A stretch of DNA of 63,060 bases. Origin: a virus. Positions 60,965-63,060 of this stretch are shown here, piece by piece. Below the pieces are notes generated by a model. It was not told where the DNA came from. It saw only the letters and a list, made by a program, of their open reading frames with translations, and searched no databases. Where the stretch lies: the IMG/VR virus record IMGVR_UViG_3300033996_001274, positions 1-63,060 of that record; one strand, written 5' to 3'. Position 1 is the stretch's first letter, and each line of letters begins with the position of its first letter. Both the position numbers and the translations under genes were made by a program.

Positions 60965-62225
60965 AAATTTTAGAGTAATCCATGCCCCAACTCGCCTTAA
61001 TTGGGAAGCCAAAACTTTCGAGCACGATTTGAATCCCCTTTGCAGACTCCATCCCCCAATTCAGAGGGTACTCAAATAGAAACGAATCATAGAGATATAG
61101 AACCGGTAGTGGAAGGTCGGATGTCTTTAATTTGTGGATGATTTCCATATTAAATTCCGTTTCGGTTGCTTGAAGGAGATAATTGAATGCCTTTTGTGGG
61201 GTTAGACCTTCAATCCATTCGATAGGGATTTTACGACCCTTTCCGGTTTGTATCCATCCTCTCTCCAACGAACCGATATGGAGTTTTTGAATGAACTCAT
61301 CGACCTGTTGAAAAAATGGGATACTCCTATCCTCCTCACTCACCCCACCATAAAGAATCCGAAAGGTTCTCCCCTTTGATTCCTCATATGAACAACCATA
61401 TTGGTCTGCCAACCATTGGTGAACGGAAGTCTTCGGAAGGTCATACCCAATCAACTTCCCAATGATTCGAACGTGATACGCATCGTAATCCATGCCTAAA
61501 AACATCGTTCCATCACGGGGAATAAATACTTCTCTCGAACCATCCTTCTTATTAAGTGCACCGAAATTGATGCCACCATGTCGATTGGATGGACGGGAGG
61601 TTAGGGTATAGGGATTATATTCTGTCCAAATAATATCATTAACTAAGTGTTTAGTATTAGATGGCCATCTATCAATAAATTTTTTGTAGTCGACGTGGAG
61701 TCCCATTCGTTCAATATCTGAAAGGATAGGAATCATCGTATCATCAATCCACAAATCGTTTATTGTATAAGGGATATCTTTACTAATAAGGTTTAATACC
61801 TCTACCCACTTCATTATAGGGAAACTTTTACCCAAATCATCTCTTATACCCAAACGAGTATAAAAGTTCAGGGCAGGTTCTAAAAGGGTGTTATATGGGA
61901 TTGTTTTATTATGGAGAAAAAAGGATTCAGTTTCCAAATCATATAGAGATTGAATACCCAAATTCGTTTGTAGTAATCCCTTCTTATTCCACACTTTTTT
62001 AGGTTGTGTAGATTGACTAAGGTCGATTGTAATCGGTTCGCAATCGGTATGGTCAAATGGAATTACCCATTCTCCCTTTGTTTCGAATCGGACATAGAGA
62101 AACGATAGATGGGTATTCATTGGATGCTTTTCCAAATCAGCCCATATAGGAAAAACTATTGAGGTATATGAACCCCAATAGTTTAGAAAATCTTGAACTT
62201 CCTGTTCGGTTTCTACTATAATCAT
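60963..62225 (-). CDS. Small family A DNA polymerase
   Basis: A 420-residue polymerase of the Pol I family. Motif A is MDYDAYHVRI (catalytic Asp246), motif B is SKGRTFRILYGG (Lys284, Tyr292-Gly293, but the usual arginine before it is missing), and motif C is YLYDSFLFE (Asp380; HDE is replaced by YDS). TSRPSNRHGGINFGALNK is the conserved primer-template region. The N-terminal 150 residues may be a decayed exonuclease. Much shorter than Klenow (about 600). It coexists with a family B polymerase in this window. Confidence 0.85.
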   Translation of the reverse strand: MIIVETEQEVQDFLNYWGSYTSIVFPIWADLEKHPMNTHLSFLYVRFETKGEWVIPFDHTDCEPITIDLSQSTQPKKVWNKKGLLQTNLGIQSLYDLETESFFLHNKTIPYNTLLEPALNFYTRLGIRDDLGKSFPIMKWVEVLNLISKDIPYTINDLWIDDTMIPILSDIERMGLHVDYKKFIDRWPSNTKHLVNDIIWTEYNPYTLTSRPSNRHGGINFGALNKKDGSREVFIPRDGTMFLGMDYDAYHVRIIGKLIGYDLPKTSVHQWLADQYGCSYEESKGRTFRILYGGVSEEDRSIPFFQQVDEFIQKLHIGSLERGWIQTGKGRKIPIEWIEGLTPQKAFNYLLQATETEFNMEIIHKLKTSDLPLPVLYLYDSFLFEYPLNWGMESAKGIQIVLESFGFPIKASWGMDYSKI

Positions 62226-62229
62226 TTTA

Positions 62230-62261
62230 CAAAGATACGAAAAATTAGTTAGATTTCCAAA
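62230..62261 (-). promoter_or_regulatory. Promoter placed directly at the polymerase A start codon
   Basis: Minus strand TTTGG (62257-62261) and TATCTTTG (62230-62237), 19 bases apart. The box ends only four bases before the ATG at 62225, so transcription would begin at or near the A of the start codon, suggesting a leaderless mRNA. Confidence 0.82.
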
Positions 62262-62550
62262 ATTGATACCATTTTTTATTTTTTACATCCGGTTTTGCAA
62301 ATGGTTGGGTGTTATCCCAAACATTTACTATACCTCCATACCTTACTTGCATCATTTGACAAAATAGTTGATGATATTCAGGTGGTATTCCTTCAAAATC
62401 TGCTTTGATTGATACATCTAATGATATACGGTCATCATCGCCAACTATTAATCTCAAATGGTCTCTCATTTCAATAATGGTGCTAGTTTTCATTGTCAGA
62501 TAACTTGTATCACCAATATAAAATTCATTTTTCTTTTCGTTACTACTCAC
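62245..62550 (-). CDS. Small protein, unknown
   Basis: A 101-residue protein with a GTG start at 62550 that overlaps the upstream mini-gene by eight bases. It contains TMKTSTIIEMRDHLRLIVGDDD and a FCQMMQVRYGGIVNVWDN segment, and ends with Lys/Trp-rich KKWYQFWKSN. No family recognised. Its end contains the promoter of the next gene. Confidence 0.5.
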   Translation of the reverse strand: MSSNEKKNEFYIGDTSYLTMKTSTIIEMRDHLRLIVGDDDRISLDVSIKADFEGIPPEYHQLFCQMMQVRYGGIVNVWDNTQPFAKPDVKNKKWYQFWKSN

Positions 62551-62692
62551 TTTTTTCCGTTTTTTCTTCTATTACCAAATATTTCATATCATTATGTTCT
62601 TTAATTATACCAGTTTGGATTAAATTATCTACCATTTTTGGATTTTGTTGAGCCATTAACATAATGGTTTGTTGCATATAAATAATTTTCAT
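62543..62692 (-). CDS. 49-residue mini-protein, unknown
   Basis: A short frame from an ATG at 62692 (MKIIYMQQTIMLMAQQNPKM) to a TAG at 62543, filling the space between the SPFH gene and the 62550 gene and overlapping the latter by eight bases. It is helical at the start and ends in a Glu/Lys-rich tail. Gene arrangement is the main support. Confidence 0.5.
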   Translation of the reverse strand: MKIIYMQQTIMLMAQQNPKMVDNLIQTGIIKEHNDMKYLVIEEKTEKSE

Positions 62693-62701
62693 ATCTATAT
62701 T

Positions 62702-63060
62702 TTATTGAATATTTTTGAACATTTGTGGAACTTGTCCATATACCGGTAATTTACCATCCCATTTGTTAATATATTCCAATTGTAACAACAATGGTGTTAG
62801 AGTTACTTGCTTCATTCGATTTGATTCCGCTTCTGCCTTTGCAGATGTTAACATTGCCTGTGCATTACCTTCCGCAGTTGCTACTTTAATCTTTGCTTGT
62901 GCTTCTGCTGTCTTAACTTCATTCTCTGCTCTTAATGCTGCTTGAACTGCATTGTTCTTAGCTTCAATTGATTTCTTAAATGTTTCAGGGTAAATCAAAT
63001 TCGATGTGAACTGATTAATTGTAAATCCCTCTTTTAATAATTGCCCATCTAATAATCTAC
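62702..63060 (-). CDS. SPFH/prohibitin-like protein, 5' part outside window
   Basis: The frame is open to the window edge, so only the last 119 residues are seen, starting with RLLDGQLLKEGFTINQF, a typical end of the SPFH domain. A long Ala/Glu/Lys helix follows (AQAKIKVATAEGNAQAML), as in prohibitin coiled coils. Such proteins form large membrane-associated rings and modulate FtsH protease. In phage it might protect or remodel the host membrane; inference only. Confidence 0.75.
   Translation of the reverse strand, partial: RLLDGQLLKEGFTINQFTSNLIYPETFKKSIEAKNNAVQAALRAENEVKTAEAQAKIKVATAEGNAQAMLTSAKAEAESNRMKQVTLTPLLLQLEYINKWDGKLPVYGQVPQMFKNIQ

Noticed and set aside
1-63060. tRNA genes, insertion sequences, attachment sites
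   Set aside because: I looked for cloverleaf-like segments, transposases and long repeats and saw none; short structures could be missed by eye.

Overview
This window reads as part of the genome of a large T4-like tailed phage whose host is probably a member of the Bacteroidota. All supported genes lie on the minus strand, are tightly packed (many ATGA or TAATG overlaps) and are AT-rich. The phage assignment rests on a T4-type replication set: a family B DNA polymerase, sliding clamp, both clamp-loader subunits, a DnaB-type helicase, a UvsX-like recombinase, a gp32-like ssDNA-binding protein and a FEN/RNase H-type nuclease. Class I ribonucleotide reductase, dUTPase, GroES and thioredoxins accompany them. 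The host assignment rests on Bacteroidota-type promoters (TTTGG, about 19 bases, TATCTTTG/A), start codons preceded by AAATAATATG rather than Shine-Dalgarno sequences, and a TonB-dependent receptor with a carboxypeptidase-regulatory-like domain. No terminase, capsid or portal gene is visible, so this is only part of the genome.

Transcription runs right to left. At the right edge (63.06-59.4 kb) are an SPFH/prohibitin-like protein cut by the window, small proteins, a small family A DNA polymerase, a secreted DRGH nuclease, a LamG-domain protein and a long protein that may be packaged in the virion. From 57.1 to 49.35 kb come a DUF1599/Nmad1-like protein, an HNH-helicase fusion, gp32, UvsX, FEN nuclease, the replicative helicase and a histone H1-like mini-protein missed by length cut-offs. 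From 49.3 to 40.6 kb are NrdB, NrdA, thioredoxin and a nucleotide or DNA modification block: an SPPY methyltransferase, a thymidylate-synthase-fold protein carrying the Asp typical of dCMP hydroxymethylase, an AsnB-type amidotransferase and a PLP enzyme. From 40.5 to 28.5 kb are DNA polymerase B, the clamp, a second SPPY methyltransferase, a 2OG-Fe(II) oxygenase, the clamp loader, an epimerase, thioredoxin, GroES, a radical SAM enzyme and a Cas4/RecB-like nuclease.

From 28.5 to 13.5 kb lies a sugar region of about 15 kb. It holds GT-A and GT-B glycosyltransferases, UDP-galactopyranose mutase, a HAD phosphatase fused to a sugar nucleotidyltransferase, a GDPD-like enzyme and an FkbM methyltransferase, interrupted by dUTPase. 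It closes with a rho-independent terminator. It could decorate hydroxymethylated DNA, virion proteins or host surface glycans; the sequence does not decide which.

From 13.4 to 1 kb is the least expected region: a run of genes whose products carry Sec or lipoprotein signals. They include two paralogous lectin/cohesin-like proteins, an outer-membrane barrel, two lipoproteins, a CsgG-like protein and a TonB-dependent receptor running off the left edge. Small membrane proteins, a class 3 lipase and three proteins sharing an N-terminal MIKLKxILNE tag are mixed in. The tag resembles the T4 capsid-targeting sequence removed by the prohead protease. The main leads are this phage-encoded secretome, the tagged trio, the putative base-hypermodification set and the pairing of family A and B polymerases.
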